A stretch of DNA of 16,636 bases from NCBI GenBank assembly GCA_031288985.1, contig JAITQH010000046.1, positions 1 through 16,636 of the forward strand. The letters are read 5' to 3'. Under the pieces are notes generated by a model. That model had not been told where the DNA came from, ran no database searches, and saw only the letters and a program-made list of their open reading frames with translations. This document shows positions 1-7,495 of the stretch, in pieces. This DNA comes from Candidatus Methanoplasma sp. (GTDB taxonomy: Archaea; Thermoplasmatota; Thermoplasmata; Methanomassiliicoccales; Methanomethylophilaceae). The position numbers and the translations under genes are program-made. Position 1 is the first letter of the stretch; every line of letters starts with the position of its first letter.

Positions 1-1
1 G

Positions 2-1963
2 GACGCGGTATTGTTGGATCTGTCCACAGGGAATGTCATAGAAAAGGCAAAAGCGCTGACAACGAGGGACGATCTTTCCGTCGGCGTCGGCAACGCCGTG
101 AAGAACTTTGACAGGAGTCTGTTCAAGGACGTCGTTATGGTCTCCCTGTCATCCACGCTTGCCACAAATTCGGTGGTGGAGGGCAAAGGGTGCCGCGTCG
201 GCCTCATCTCGGTGGGCCGCGAGTTCGACGGATCCATCCCCGTGGATGCGTACGCATTCGTTGGGGGAGGACACGATCTCAAAGGCAGAGAAGCGGCCCC
301 CTTGGACGAGAGCGCCGTCGAAAGCGCCGTCGATTCGTTCAGAGGCAGAGTGGACGGCGTTGCGGTCACATCGTACCTCAGCGTCCGGAACCCTGACCAT
401 GAGGTGCGCGTGAGAAAGATCGTCGAAGGCCGCCTCGATGTGCCCGTGGTGTGCGGGCACGAACTCTCCTCCGGCCTGGGATTCAACGAACGCGCCGTCA
501 CTTCGGTGATGAACGCACGCCTGATACCCATAATAAAAGAACTCATTGCGTCCGTCAAGGCTGTGATGAGGGATGCGAACATCAATGCCCCTCTTCTCAT
601 CGTCAAAGGGAACGGGACCATAATGGGAGAGGACGTCGCCGCGTCCCGGCCGATCGAGACCATCCTTTCCGGCCCCGCCGCGAGCATGATCGGCGCCAAG
701 AATCTCACGGGAAAGAACGACGCCGTCGTGATGGACATGGGCGGCACCACCACCGACATCGGGATACTCCGCAACGGACAGCCCAGGCTTGAGAAGGAAG
801 GCGCCATTATCGGAGGAAGGAGGACCCGCGTCCTCGCCGCCGAGATATCCACCTCCGGGATCGGCGGGGACAGCAGGATCATAGCCAACAACGGCAGGCT
901 CGCGCTGTCCGCGTCCCGCGTCATCCCATTGTGCATCGCGGCCAGCAAATGGCCGCAGCTCAAGGGCCGGCTGAAAGCCGTTTCCGAGACGAAACCCAGA
1001 CAGACCCCGGAAAGCCTGGGGATCGACAACGTGGTGCTGGATTCCGAATTCTTCACCAAGGTGAAGACCGTTGGCAGGGAGAACCTGTCCGAGGAGAACA
1101 GACGGTTCTTGGACCTGGTGTCCGAAGAGCCTTATTCCCTGCAGGAAGCAAGCGCCGCCCTTGGCATCCATGCTTTCAATTTCGCTGTCGCAAAGTTGGA
1201 GGAGAACGGGCTGATCCAGCGCATCGGCCTTACGCCCACGGACCTCCTCCATGCGGAACGCTCTTACGTCCAATACGACCCGGAGGCCTCCTCCTTCGGA
1301 GTGGCTTATGCGGCAAAGAGGCTGGGCATCGATCCCGGCGAGTTCATAGCCCTGGCCAAACAGAAGGTCGTCGAGAAGCTGTCGCAGGAGCTTCTCAAAA
1401 AGCTGTTCTTCGAAGAGACGGGAAAACTGGAGATCGACGGGGTCGGCCTGGACCTGATGAACAAATCCATATCCCTGAAGGACGGCTTGGACTTCGGAGT
1501 GCGGATCCGCCTCAACAAGCCCATAATAGGCATCGGCGCCCCCGTTGCGGCGTATTTCCCCCAAGTGGCGGAGATCTTCGACGCGGAGCTCCTTCTTCCG
1601 GAACATTCTGAAGTGGGCAACGCCGTGGGCGCCGTGACCGGAAGCGTGGCGGAGACTCTGGAACTTCTCATAAGGCCCAGAGGGGCGGGATCCGACGATC
1701 CTCCGTGCACCGTGTTCTCCGCTCTCGGCAAGTTCGATTTCGACACCATCGGCGGCGCTCTGAAGTATGCTGACTCGGAAGGGCGTGCGTTCGTGACCGA
1801 GCAGGCGCGGAAAGCAGGCGCGGATTATGTCGAGGTCAAGACGGACATTCATGAGAAGAGATACGACATAGGCGGGGGCCTGGGCACAGGAAACACTCTT
1901 CTGGAGATAGAGGTTGTTCTGACCGCCGTCGGAAAGCCGAAGCAGTTCCGTACAGCCGAATGA
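2..1963 (+). CDS. Hydantoinase/oxoprolinase family protein (HyuA-like), 5' end cut by the window
   Basis: This looks like the A subunit type of the hydantoinase/oxoprolinase family, ATP-dependent enzymes with an actin-like (ASKHA) nucleotide fold. The reading frame is open to the window edge and begins D-A-V-L-L-D, which matches the residues just after the usual N-terminal GTNTD loop, so the true start is upstream and few residues are missing. Numbering from the TTG at base 11, I see the hydantoinase N-terminal signature STLATNSVVEG (48-58), the segment KGNGTIMGEDVA followed by LSGPAASMIGA (199-229), the phosphate-binding motif DMGGTTTDIG (242-251) and PEHSEVGNAVGAVTG (530-544). Residues about 355-412 look like an inserted winged-helix segment. 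A DUF1638 gene follows after 10 bases, so the two are probably co-transcribed. No HyuB subunit is visible. The substrate cannot be read from the sequence; a role in methyl or corrinoid metabolism is only a contextual guess. Confidence 0.88.
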   Translation, partial: DAVLLDLSTGNVIEKAKALTTRDDLSVGVGNAVKNFDRSLFKDVVMVSLSSTLATNSVVEGKGCRVGLISVGREFDGSIPVDAYAFVGGGHDLKGREAAPLDESAVESAVDSFRGRVDGVAVTSYLSVRNPDHEVRVRKIVEGRLDVPVVCGHELSSGLGFNERAVTSVMNARLIPIIKELIASVKAVMRDANINAPLLIVKGNGTIMGEDVAASRPIETILSGPAASMIGAKNLTGKNDAVVMDMGGTTTDIGILRNGQPRLEKEGAIIGGRRTRVLAAEISTSGIGGDSRIIANNGRLALSASRVIPLCIAASKWPQLKGRLKAVSETKPRQTPESLGIDNVVLDSEFFTKVKTVGRENLSEENRRFLDLVSEEPYSLQEASAALGIHAFNFAVAKLEENGLIQRIGLTPTDLLHAERSYVQYDPEASSFGVAYAAKRLGIDPGEFIALAKQKVVEKLSQELLKKLFFEETGKLEIDGVGLDLMNKSISLKDGLDFGVRIRLNKPIIGIGAPVAAYFPQVAEIFDAELLLPEHSEVGNAVGAVTGSVAETLELLIRPRGAGSDDPPCTVFSALGKFDFDTIGGALKYADSEGRAFVTEQARKAGADYVEVKTDIHEKRYDIGGGLGTGNTLLEIEVVLTAVGKPKQFRTAE

Positions 1964-1973
1964 GGGATGCCTG

Positions 1974-2594
1974 ATGAGACTGGGAATAGTTGCATGCGAC
2001 ATACTGAAGAACGAGATCGAATTCGTCACGCGGGACGATCCGGACTTCGTTCACAGGGAGTATCTTGAATTCGCGCTGCATATAATCCCCGAGAACATGC
2101 GGGCGGTCATAATCGAGACCGTGAACGCCCTCGAGGGAAAAGTGGACGCCGTCCTCCTGGGCTATGCGACGTGCATGTCCCTCGGCGGGATAACGAACGA
2201 GCTGAAGGTCCCCGCCGTGATGCTTTCGGGATCCGACTGCATTGAAGCGCTTCTCGGATCTGACAGATACGAAGCGGAGAAACGCAACTGTCCCGGCACA
2301 TGGTTCTCATCCCCCGGATGGGCGGAAGAAGGCATAAACGGCCTCATCAAAGAGTTCCATCTGGATTCGGTGGAAGGGTATGACCCATCCTATTTCCTGG
2401 ACATATTGTTCGGATCGTACAAAAGATGTCTTTTCATAGATCCCGGCATCGGGAACGAAGATGTGTTCCATGCCAAATCGGAAGAGTTCGCCAAGAGTCT
2501 GAAACTGGAGCACGAATGCTGCAAGTGCGGGTTGGAGAGGATCAGGGACGCCGTCGCCGGCGCAAAGAGGCTGGGTATCGATCTTTCCGCCTGA
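1974..2594 (+). CDS. DUF1638 domain-containing protein
   Basis: A 206-residue soluble protein that I assign to DUF1638 from the core GYATCMSLGGI (63-73), SGSDCIEALLGS (85-96) and PGTWFSSPGW (107-116), which match the family's conserved glycine, aspartate-cysteine, LLGS and PGW blocks. It is cysteine-rich (C8, C67, C89, C106, C152, C182, C183, C185), and the C-terminal CCKC cluster suggests metal or cofactor binding. The ATG lies 10 bases after the hydantoinase stop, so the two probably form one operon. The family has no settled function. From general knowledge, DUF1638 genes often occur near corrinoid methyltransferase systems in methanogens and acetogens, and the hydantoinase neighbour fits such a setting, but no methyltransferase is in this window. 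Confidence 0.85.
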   Translation: MRLGIVACDILKNEIEFVTRDDPDFVHREYLEFALHIIPENMRAVIIETVNALEGKVDAVLLGYATCMSLGGITNELKVPAVMLSGSDCIEALLGSDRYEAEKRNCPGTWFSSPGWAEEGINGLIKEFHLDSVEGYDPSYFLDILFGSYKRCLFIDPGIGNEDVFHAKSEEFAKSLKLEHECCKCGLERIRDAVAGAKRLGIDLSA

Positions 2595-2604
2595 TTCAAA
2601 AAAT

Positions 2605-2612
2605 GGATATAT
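2605..2612 (+). promoter_or_regulatory. TATA box for the MBL-fold hydrolase gene
   Basis: GGATATAT sits 22-29 bases before the ATG at 2634, preceded by an A-run. The spacing predicts transcription starting at or within a few bases of the start codon, so the message would be leaderless or nearly so. Confidence 0.6.
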
Positions 2613-2633
2613 CCCGAACATCATACGGAAGAC

Positions 2634-3470
2634 ATGGGGTTCAAGATCACATTTCTGGGGACGGGCGGCGGGAGGCACACCACAATGTATCAGTCCCGTT
2701 CCACCGGCGGAATGCTGATGGAACATGCCGGCGGAATCATACATGCGGATCCGGGGCCGAGCGCCCTTGTGCAGATGAGAAAGATCCATTACGATCCCGC
2801 ACGGACCTCGTCGGTCATCGTGTCCCATGCTCATCCCGACCATTACTCCGATGCGGAATGCGTCATTGAAGGCATGACGTACGGCGGATGGAAGAAACGC
2901 GGATGCCTTTACGGAAGCCGGACGGTCATAGAGGGAGTGGACGGCCTCGGCCCGTGCCTCTCCAAGTACCATATGGACATCGTATCGGGAACGCACATAT
3001 TCAAACCCGGCGACGTGCTGGATATCGACGGCCTGCGCACGGACGTATGCCGCGCGGAGCACAGCGATCCCACCAACGTGGGATTCAAATTCAACACCGA
3101 CGCAGGGATCGTGTCATACGTGAGCGACACTTCTTTCAGTCCGGAGATCGCGGAGCAGTACAAGGGCACCAGGGTCCTCATCCTTCCCGTGACGACGCCG
3201 TGGGATCTCCGCATCCATTATCATCTGTGCACAGAGGATGCGGCGAAATTCGCATCCATCGTTAAGCCTGAACTCACAGTGATGATCCATTTCGGCATTG
3301 TGATCATCAGGCGCGGCCCGAAGAACGAGGCCGCCCTGATCGAGAAGCACACGGGCCTGCGGGCGGTGGCGGCCCATGACCTGATGACGCTGGATGTCGG
3401 AGACGATCTTGTGTTCGGCGACGCCGAGACATATGATGACGGCGAGTGGATCCCTCCGTCGTCGGTCTGA
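2634..3470 (+). CDS. MBL-fold metallo-hydrolase (PhnP/RNase Z-like)
   Basis: A 278-residue single-domain metallo-beta-lactamase-fold hydrolase. The two-metal site is visible: SHAHPDH (64-70, the HxHxDH motif), H143, D165 in YVSDTSF, and H219 in MIHFG. The N-terminal strand FLGTGGGR (7-14) and HADPGP (37-42) resemble PhnP/RNase Z-like members rather than beta-lactamases or glyoxalase II. Likely a cytosolic phosphodiesterase or nuclease-like hydrolase with a small-molecule or RNA substrate; the exact reaction is not readable. It has its own TATA box and no Shine-Dalgarno, and it ends 4 bases before the stop of the convergent ATPase gene. It is not obviously part of the upstream hydantoinase operon. 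Confidence 0.85.
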   Translation: MGFKITFLGTGGGRHTTMYQSRSTGGMLMEHAGGIIHADPGPSALVQMRKIHYDPARTSSVIVSHAHPDHYSDAECVIEGMTYGGWKKRGCLYGSRTVIEGVDGLGPCLSKYHMDIVSGTHIFKPGDVLDIDGLRTDVCRAEHSDPTNVGFKFNTDAGIVSYVSDTSFSPEIAEQYKGTRVLILPVTTPWDLRIHYHLCTEDAAKFASIVKPELTVMIHFGIVIIRRGPKNEAALIEKHTGLRAVAAHDLMTLDVGDDLVFGDAETYDDGEWIPPSSV

Positions 3471-3474
3471 TCGT

Positions 3475-4860
3475 TCAATCCGCTTCCCATGCCGGATCCG
3501 GCCTTGCGATCTCCACCGTGCGGGCGGCTCTGCCGAATTCCGAATGGTCGGGAAGCACGAATGCGGCGGCGAACTGCGGATAATGTTCGATCCCCTTCTC
3601 ATCCACAAAGATGTTGCTGTTCTCGAACTTCATCCCCCTCTTTACATTATATCTCTCGGACATCACCGAGTCCAGGGACTTCGAACGGTTGTTGTTGCCG
3701 GACTTCACCTCTATTGCCGCGGCCGTCCCTTCGATGTTGGTGATGAAGTCCACCTCCAAGGATCCTCTCTTTTCGAAGTAGAACAGGTCCGTCCTCTTCT
3801 TGATCATGATTTCCGCGATTATGTTCTCCATGACCGCGCCCTGATTTATCGTTAGGTCTTTGTTCAGTATGGCGTCTGCGACCCCATCCTCCATCATGGA
3901 TATCAGGAGTCCTGTGTCGCGCATATATATCTTGTAGATCCCGGTTCTTGCATTCGCCATCAGGGGGAGCGTCGGCTCGCATAAGTTGCGGCAGTAATCG
4001 ATTATGCCCGCCTCGTAAAGCCAGTCTATGCTGTCTTCCAGCGCCCCTGTGTATCTCGGTTCGTCCGCATCCACCTGCGAAAGCATGAACCGCTTGTTCC
4101 GTTTGTTCAATTGAGCCGGAACGGATCTCAGACAGGCTCTGGCTCTGGCCTGAAGATTGTTCGGGGCATATTTCGAGATGTCGCCGGAATAGTTTTCGAC
4201 TATCTTCTTTTGGACTGCCGACACACGGCCGAGATCCCTGCTTCCGATAAAGGCGTTGACTGCCTGCGGCATCCCTCCCACCAGCATATGCCATCTGAAG
4301 TATTCGTTCATCGCATCAAGCATGGATCCCGACAAGGGTTCTTTCGCACCTATGTTCCTTTTTACTTTTTCTATCGCTCGATCTCCGACGCCGAGGGCCC
4401 ACAGGAACTCCTCAAAATCCAGGGAGTGCATCCACAGGGGAGTCTCATAACCGACAGGATATGAAGATATCTTTTTACGATTGAGGCCGAGCAATGAACC
4501 GGATGCGATGACGTCGAACCTCCCGTCGAGGGCAAACGACTTCAATGATGTTCTGGCCTGCGGACAACTCTGGATCTCGTCCAGGAATATCAGCGTCTTT
4601 CCGGGTTCGAGGGCGGCGTTCCTTACTCTGCCGCTGATCTCCGTGATGAGGTTGTCCACTTCCAAACTGCCATCGAATACGGACTTCAGGCCGGGATCGA
4701 TCTCGAAATTCATGTAGACGTAGTTCTTATAGTTCTTGCGGGCGAAGTCGTCGATTATGAATGTCTTCCCCACCTGTCTTGCACCCATCACAAGGAGACA
4801 GTCGTTGCGGTGGTCGGACTTCCATTTCATGAGGATGTCTGACATCTTTCTTCTAAGCAT
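3475..4860 (-). CDS. AAA-family ATPase with C-terminal DUF4143 domain
   Basis: A 461-residue member of the large AAA_14/DUF4143 ATPase family. Walker A is GARQVGKT (26-33), Walker B is LIFLDE (90-95) and a sensor-like DVIASGSLLG lies at 116-125. The C-terminal part holds EVDFI...AIEVKSG with D371, E384 and K386, the pattern of the PD-(D/E)XK-like fold in DUF4143. I start it at the ATG of MLRRKMSDIL, 30 bases inside the longest frame; that longer frame begins with TTG, runs through the AT-rich promoter-like stretch and lacks family similarity. These ATPases occur in many variable copies in archaea and gut bacteria and their function is unclear. This copy stands alone, and by eye its base composition is less GC-rich than its neighbours, so horizontal gain is plausible. 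Its upstream region carries a 17-bp direct repeat and a small ORF. Confidence 0.88.
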   Translation of the reverse strand: MLRRKMSDILMKWKSDHRNDCLLVMGARQVGKTFIIDDFARKNYKNYVYMNFEIDPGLKSVFDGSLEVDNLITEISGRVRNAALEPGKTLIFLDEIQSCPQARTSLKSFALDGRFDVIASGSLLGLNRKKISSYPVGYETPLWMHSLDFEEFLWALGVGDRAIEKVKRNIGAKEPLSGSMLDAMNEYFRWHMLVGGMPQAVNAFIGSRDLGRVSAVQKKIVENYSGDISKYAPNNLQARARACLRSVPAQLNKRNKRFMLSQVDADEPRYTGALEDSIDWLYEAGIIDYCRNLCEPTLPLMANARTGIYKIYMRDTGLLISMMEDGVADAILNKDLTINQGAVMENIIAEIMIKKRTDLFYFEKRGSLEVDFITNIEGTAAAIEVKSGNNNRSKSLDSVMSERYNVKRGMKFENSNIFVDEKGIEHYPQFAAAFVLPDHSEFGRAARTVEIARPDPAWEAD

Positions 4861-4882
4861 CGTTATTGAATACACTGGATTG

Positions 4883-4893
4883 TATTTCAATTT
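4883..4893 (-). promoter_or_regulatory. Possible core promoter of the DUF4143 ATPase
   Basis: On the minus strand an AT-rich stretch (TTAAATTGAAA and following bases) lies about 23-33 bases before the ATG at 4860, where a TATA box for a leaderless message would sit. Upstream AT-rich boxes near 5001-5010 and 5021-5030 are alternative promoters that would give a leader of over 100 bases. Confidence 0.35.
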
Positions 4894-4963
4894 AACTTTT
4901 TACAGGGAACTTTGCCTTCAGAATTGTAATTTTTACAGGGAACTTTCGGCGAATGCGACACAT
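4892..4963 (-). CDS. Possible 23-codon upstream ORF in the ATPase leader
   Basis: On the minus strand an ATG at 4963 opens a 23-codon frame ending in TAA at 4892, 31 bases before the ATPase ATG. The peptide would be very basic and contains KFPVK twice, because both copies of the 17-bp direct repeat fall in the same frame (33 bp apart, 11 codons). A weak GGCGG precedes the ATG, and AT-rich minus-strand boxes at 5001-5010 and 5021-5030 could promote it. It may be a leader peptide, or the frame may be a by-product of the DNA repeat. There is no codon-level or homology evidence for translation. Confidence 0.25.
   Translation of the reverse strand: MCRIRRKFPVKITILKAKFPVKS
4897..4913. repeat. 17-bp direct repeat, copy 1
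   Basis: TTTTTACAGGGAACTTT on the plus strand, identical to the copy at 4930-4946. It lies 37-53 bases upstream of the ATPase ATG. The 33-bp period is close to three helical turns, so both copies would face the same side of the DNA. Confidence 0.85.
4930..4946. repeat. 17-bp direct repeat, copy 2
   Basis: Exact second copy of TTTTTACAGGGAACTTT, 70-86 bases upstream of the ATPase ATG. Two copies are too few, and the 16-base gap too short, for a CRISPR array. Confidence 0.85.
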
Positions 4964-5146
4964 ATGCCGCCGTGTGTTCCGCCGTCGGTCTTCCTGCTTT
5001 GATTTTAACTGATTTGTTTTCAATTATATCTTCACGGCGCGTCGCAGAATCGTGATTGTGCATCTAACAACGGTCTTCGCGATCGTCTCCGAACTGCGGA
5101 TGCAGGCCGGCATCGCCTTCCCGCCGCGTTTGGCCGCATTTCAGAG

Positions 5147-5157
5147 TTTATATATAT
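5147..5157 (+). promoter_or_regulatory. TATA box for the small membrane protein gene
   Basis: TTTATATATAT is the strongest TATA-like stretch in the 4950-5250 intergenic region. It predicts a start near 5175-5180 and so a leader of about 75 bases with a clear Shine-Dalgarno. The rest of 4964-5146 shows no other gene I can support. Confidence 0.6.
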
Positions 5158-5253
5158 CTCCCGCGCCGTTTCAACCATTGCCGCGATTGCGCCGCAGAAT
5201 GCTTGGAATGTCCATGCTTTTCGCTCCGCAGGCATCATGCATGAGGTGGAAAT

Positions 5254-5457
5254 ATGGGAAAATTTGCAACAATATTTGCTCGGATAGCTCCTGTGATCTT
5301 CATCTTCAACGGCATCTTGCAGCTCCGCAAAGCGAACTGGGAACTGACGCAGGACATATTGGTGTATTTTGTCACTGTGGCAATTGTTATTCTGGCCATA
5401 GAGGCTGCATACATATTCACACTCAAGCACGAAAAGGACAAGCCGCAGACAGACTGA
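5254..5457 (+). CDS. Small two-helix membrane protein, unknown
   Basis: A 67-residue protein I do not recognise. Hydrophobic segments at about 6-23 (FATIFARIAPVIFIFNGI) and 35-57 (ILVYFVTVAIVILAIEAAY) should be transmembrane helices joined by a short polar loop with K26, N28, W29 and E30, and the C-terminal tail is charged (KHEKDK). The start is well supported by GAGGTGG at 5243-5249, four bases before the ATG, and by a TATA box about 100 bases upstream. A longer frame at 5052-5717 overlaps it but has low-complexity, cysteine- and arginine-rich content with no structure, so I prefer this one. Nothing in the neighbourhood points to a function. Confidence 0.65.
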   Translation: MGKFATIFARIAPVIFIFNGILQLRKANWELTQDILVYFVTVAIVILAIEAAYIFTLKHEKDKPQTD

Positions 5458-5574
5458 ACGCCCTTGCCTCTTTCTTCGTGAGGTCTATGCCGGACTGCCT
5501 CGCCTTCCTGCCTGAAACGTTTGTAAACGGGAGAGAGGATGCGGCGGAGGGAGAGTTCATCCCGATCGGTTTGT

Positions 5575-5688
5575 CGGACGCTTCCCGCGCGGGAAGTCCG
5601 AATATGACTCGGTGCATCTGCCTTCGCACTCTTGACTGCGCCGCGCCCTGTATGGGCCGCAGTCCGCCGCGCAGAATGCACTGCGGCG
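5575..5688. ncRNA. Candidate structured RNA: three consecutive bulged hairpins
   Basis: The 289-base gap between the small membrane protein and cca has no credible gene. It holds three stem-loops in a row. Hairpin 1 (5575-5600): CGGA, bulge CG, CTTCCC, loop GCGC, GGGAAG, TCCG. Hairpin 2 (5634-5664): GACTGCG, bulge CCGC, GCCC, loop TGTAT, GGGC, CGCAGTC. Hairpin 3 (5665-5688): CGCCGC, bulge GC, AG, loop AATGCA, CT, GCGGCG. Each has its unpaired bulge on the plus-strand 5' side. The strand is unknown: it could be a 3' UTR of the upstream gene, or a minus-strand RNA from the near-symmetric TTTAAG/CTTAAA box at 5719-5727, which would place a start near 5695. It resembles no RNase P, SRP or C/D-box RNA that I can recognise. 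Confidence 0.35.
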
Positions 5689-5718
5689 CATCGTCGGAAC
5701 CGCGGGGAATGCGATAAC

Positions 5719-5726
5719 GCTTAAAT
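5719..5726 (+). promoter_or_regulatory. TATA box for cca
   Basis: GCTTAAAT lies 21-28 bases before the GTG at 5747, predicting a leaderless transcript starting at the GTG. The core is nearly symmetric and could also serve the minus strand. Confidence 0.55.
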
Positions 5727-5746
5727 CCGGAATCCCATGCGGCAAC

Positions 5747-7069
5747 GTGAGTATAGAGTCCGAAGTCCTGGACGTAATACGGCCTTCGAAAGCGGAGGTC
5801 GAGTCGATAGAAAGGACTGCAGACGAGCTTTTGAGCCTCGTCAACAGATATATTGCAGACCACGACATCAATGCCGTGGCCAGATATGTGGGGTCGTTCG
5901 CAAAGAACACCTATCTCTCCGATCCGGATCTTGACCTTTTCGTGCTCTTTCCGGAAGACGTCCCCAGAGCCGAGATGGAGGAGGTCGGGCTGAGGATGGG
6001 GGACGACATACTTCACGGGGACAGGCTGTTCTCGGAGCATCCGTACACCAGAGGGAAGTTCAACGGATTGGACGTGGATCTCGTACCAAGCTACGGCATA
6101 ACCTCCACGGACAAACTCAGATCCGCCGTGGACCGCACCCCTTTCCACACGGAGTACGTGCTCAGACGCATGGACGGCTCCCTCGTGGACGACGTGCGCC
6201 TTCTGAAGAGCTTCATGAAGGGCATCGGAACATACGGCGCAGAGCCCAACACAAGAGGGTTCTCCGGATACCTGTGCGAACTCCTCGTGGCGCATTACGG
6301 GGGGTTCCTGAAGGCGCTGGAGGCGGCCACGGGATGGAAGGAGGGTTCCACGATCGTCATTGAGGGGAAAGGCCCTCCCATAATCGGCCCCTTGGTCGTC
6401 TACGACCCCGTGGACAGCAGGAGGAACGTCGCTTCCGCCGTCCACATGGACACGCTCGCCCTGTTCATGGTCGCCGCCCGCTCGTACCTTTCGTCGCCGT
6501 CGCCCAAATTCTTCTTTCCGGCGGACAGGGTTCCGTTTTCGAAGGAGAGGCTGGAAGAGTTGGCGGAGAGGAACGGATCCAGAATAATCACCGTGGTGTT
6601 CAGACGCCCCGACGTGATCGAGGACAACCTTTATTCTCAGCTTTGGAAAACGCGCTACGCGCTTGCACGCAAGCTCAACGAGTATGACTACAACGTCCTC
6701 AGAGCGGTCCACAACATGTACGACAGGACCATGGAGATCGCCTTCGAGCTGGAACGCGACGTCCTCTCGAAGACGTACAGGCACATAGGCCCTCCGGTGT
6801 GGGTCAAAGCGGCCGACTCGTTCCTCGGCAAGTGGAAAGACAATGAGTACGGCGCGCCGTTCATAGAGGACGGGTGCTGGAACGTCGTTGCGGAGCGGAT
6901 GTACTTCACGGCGAAGGAGATGCTCGAGGACGAGGCCGCCATCGCCGGCATAGGACGGGAGATCGACCCCAACTCGATGAAAATAAGAGATCACGAGGCG
7001 TCTCTGAACGAGACGGACCCGCTTCTGCTCACCGAACTCATGGATCCCCGCCAGAGCTGGGAAGCGTGA
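5747..7069 (+). CDS. cca: CCA tRNA nucleotidyltransferase, archaeal class I
   Basis: This enzyme adds or repairs the 3'-terminal CCA of tRNAs using CTP and ATP without a nucleic acid template. At 440 residues it matches the archaeal class I length. The nucleotidyltransferase signature is clear: GSFAKNTYLSDPDLDLF (49-65) with the GS pair and metal-binding D61 and D63, and a third carboxylate D111 in LDVDLVPSY. The block VRLLKSFMKGIGTYG through GFSGYLCELL (150-180) is the conserved archaeal central domain. The start is GTG, supported by the family N-terminus and a TATA box 21-28 bases upstream with no Shine-Dalgarno. The tRNA-Leu gene in this window does not encode CCA, so such an enzyme is needed. 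It ends directly against the stop of the convergent membrane protein gene. Confidence 0.95.
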   Translation: MSIESEVLDVIRPSKAEVESIERTADELLSLVNRYIADHDINAVARYVGSFAKNTYLSDPDLDLFVLFPEDVPRAEMEEVGLRMGDDILHGDRLFSEHPYTRGKFNGLDVDLVPSYGITSTDKLRSAVDRTPFHTEYVLRRMDGSLVDDVRLLKSFMKGIGTYGAEPNTRGFSGYLCELLVAHYGGFLKALEAATGWKEGSTIVIEGKGPPIIGPLVVYDPVDSRRNVASAVHMDTLALFMVAARSYLSSPSPKFFFPADRVPFSKERLEELAERNGSRIITVVFRRPDVIEDNLYSQLWKTRYALARKLNEYDYNVLRAVHNMYDRTMEIAFELERDVLSKTYRHIGPPVWVKAADSFLGKWKDNEYGAPFIEDGCWNVVAERMYFTAKEMLEDEAAIAGIGREIDPNSMKIRDHEASLNETDPLLLTELMDPRQSWEA

Positions 7070-7447
7070 TCACAGCGGCGGGCTGAGGAACGGCGCATTG
7101 ATGAACACAATGCACACTCCGAGCGCCAGCATCAGGAACAGAAGATAATTTCCGAGACGGGTCTTCATGTCGAGCATGTCGACCCTGAGCCCCGCCTTGA
7201 TCAGGATCTTGTCCATGGTGGCCACCGTGGCGAACGATATTATCATGCCGGCGTACCAAAGGCTGCTGTCAGAACCGTATATCACCGCGGCGACGATCCC
7301 CACGATTATGGCCAATACCGTCACCAACAGGAGAATCTTGGTGCCGTACAGATCTTTGAGTATGAACTCGCGCTCGTTGAATTCGGCGGGAACGAACTCA
7401 TACTCCTCCGCAGGCTCCTCGACAAGGCGTCTTTTCTTCTTGGCCAT
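7070..7447 (-). CDS. Three-helix membrane protein, unknown
   Basis: A 125-residue protein I cannot name. A charged, cytosolic-looking N-terminus (MAKKKRRLVEEPAEE) is followed by three hydrophobic segments at about 36-57 (TKILLLVTVLAIIVGIVAAV), 62-78 (SLWYAGMIISFATVATM) and 99-117 (GNYLLFLMLALGVCIVFI). No catalytic motif is visible. I start it at the ATG at 7447; another in-frame ATG is at 7453, and a TTG at 7471 falls inside the TATA-like TTTATATT (7472-7479), which argues against the longest form. It is divergent from radA across about 160 bases and convergent with cca, with the two TGA stops touching. Confidence 0.7.
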   Translation of the reverse strand: MAKKKRRLVEEPAEEYEFVPAEFNEREFILKDLYGTKILLLVTVLAIIVGIVAAVIYGSDSSLWYAGMIISFATVATMDKILIKAGLRVDMLDMKTRLGNYLLFLMLALGVCIVFINAPFLSPPL

Positions 7448-7471
7448 CGTCATCCGATTCTTGAACAGCAA

Positions 7472-7479
7472 TATAAACG
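7472..7479 (-). promoter_or_regulatory. TATA box for the three-helix membrane protein
   Basis: TTTATATT on the minus strand lies 25-32 bases before the ATG at 7447 (19-26 before the ATG at 7453), so the message is probably leaderless. Confidence 0.5.
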
Positions 7480-7495
7480 TTTACCACGCCCGAAG

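Noticed and set aside
149..2029. Long minus-strand open frame (626 codons) opposite the hydantoinase gene
   Set aside because: It is antisense to a gene with clear family motifs; its translation has no recognisable domain and is rich in His, Arg and Gly as expected from GC-rich mirror coding.
4860..4890. Upstream TTG start for the DUF4143 ATPase
   Set aside because: The extra ten residues are encoded in the AT-rich promoter-like stretch and do not match the family, whose members begin at about MLRRK.
4897..4946. CRISPR-like direct repeat
   Set aside because: Only two 17-bp copies with a 16-bp gap and no cas genes; better seen as a promoter-proximal repeat.
3475..5040. Mobile element or toxin-antitoxin unit around the DUF4143 ATPase
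   Set aside because: No transposase, terminal inverted repeats, target duplication or partner gene; only a single ATPase with a repeat in its leader.
5052..5717. 221-codon plus-strand frame across the small membrane gene
   Set aside because: It contains the TATA box of the small gene, has no hydrophobic or domain structure, and its start has no ribosome site, unlike the 67-residue gene within it.
5423..6994. Long minus-strand open frame (523 codons) opposite cca and the structured spacer
   Set aside because: It is antisense to cca, lacks domains, and runs through the cca promoter and the hairpin cluster.
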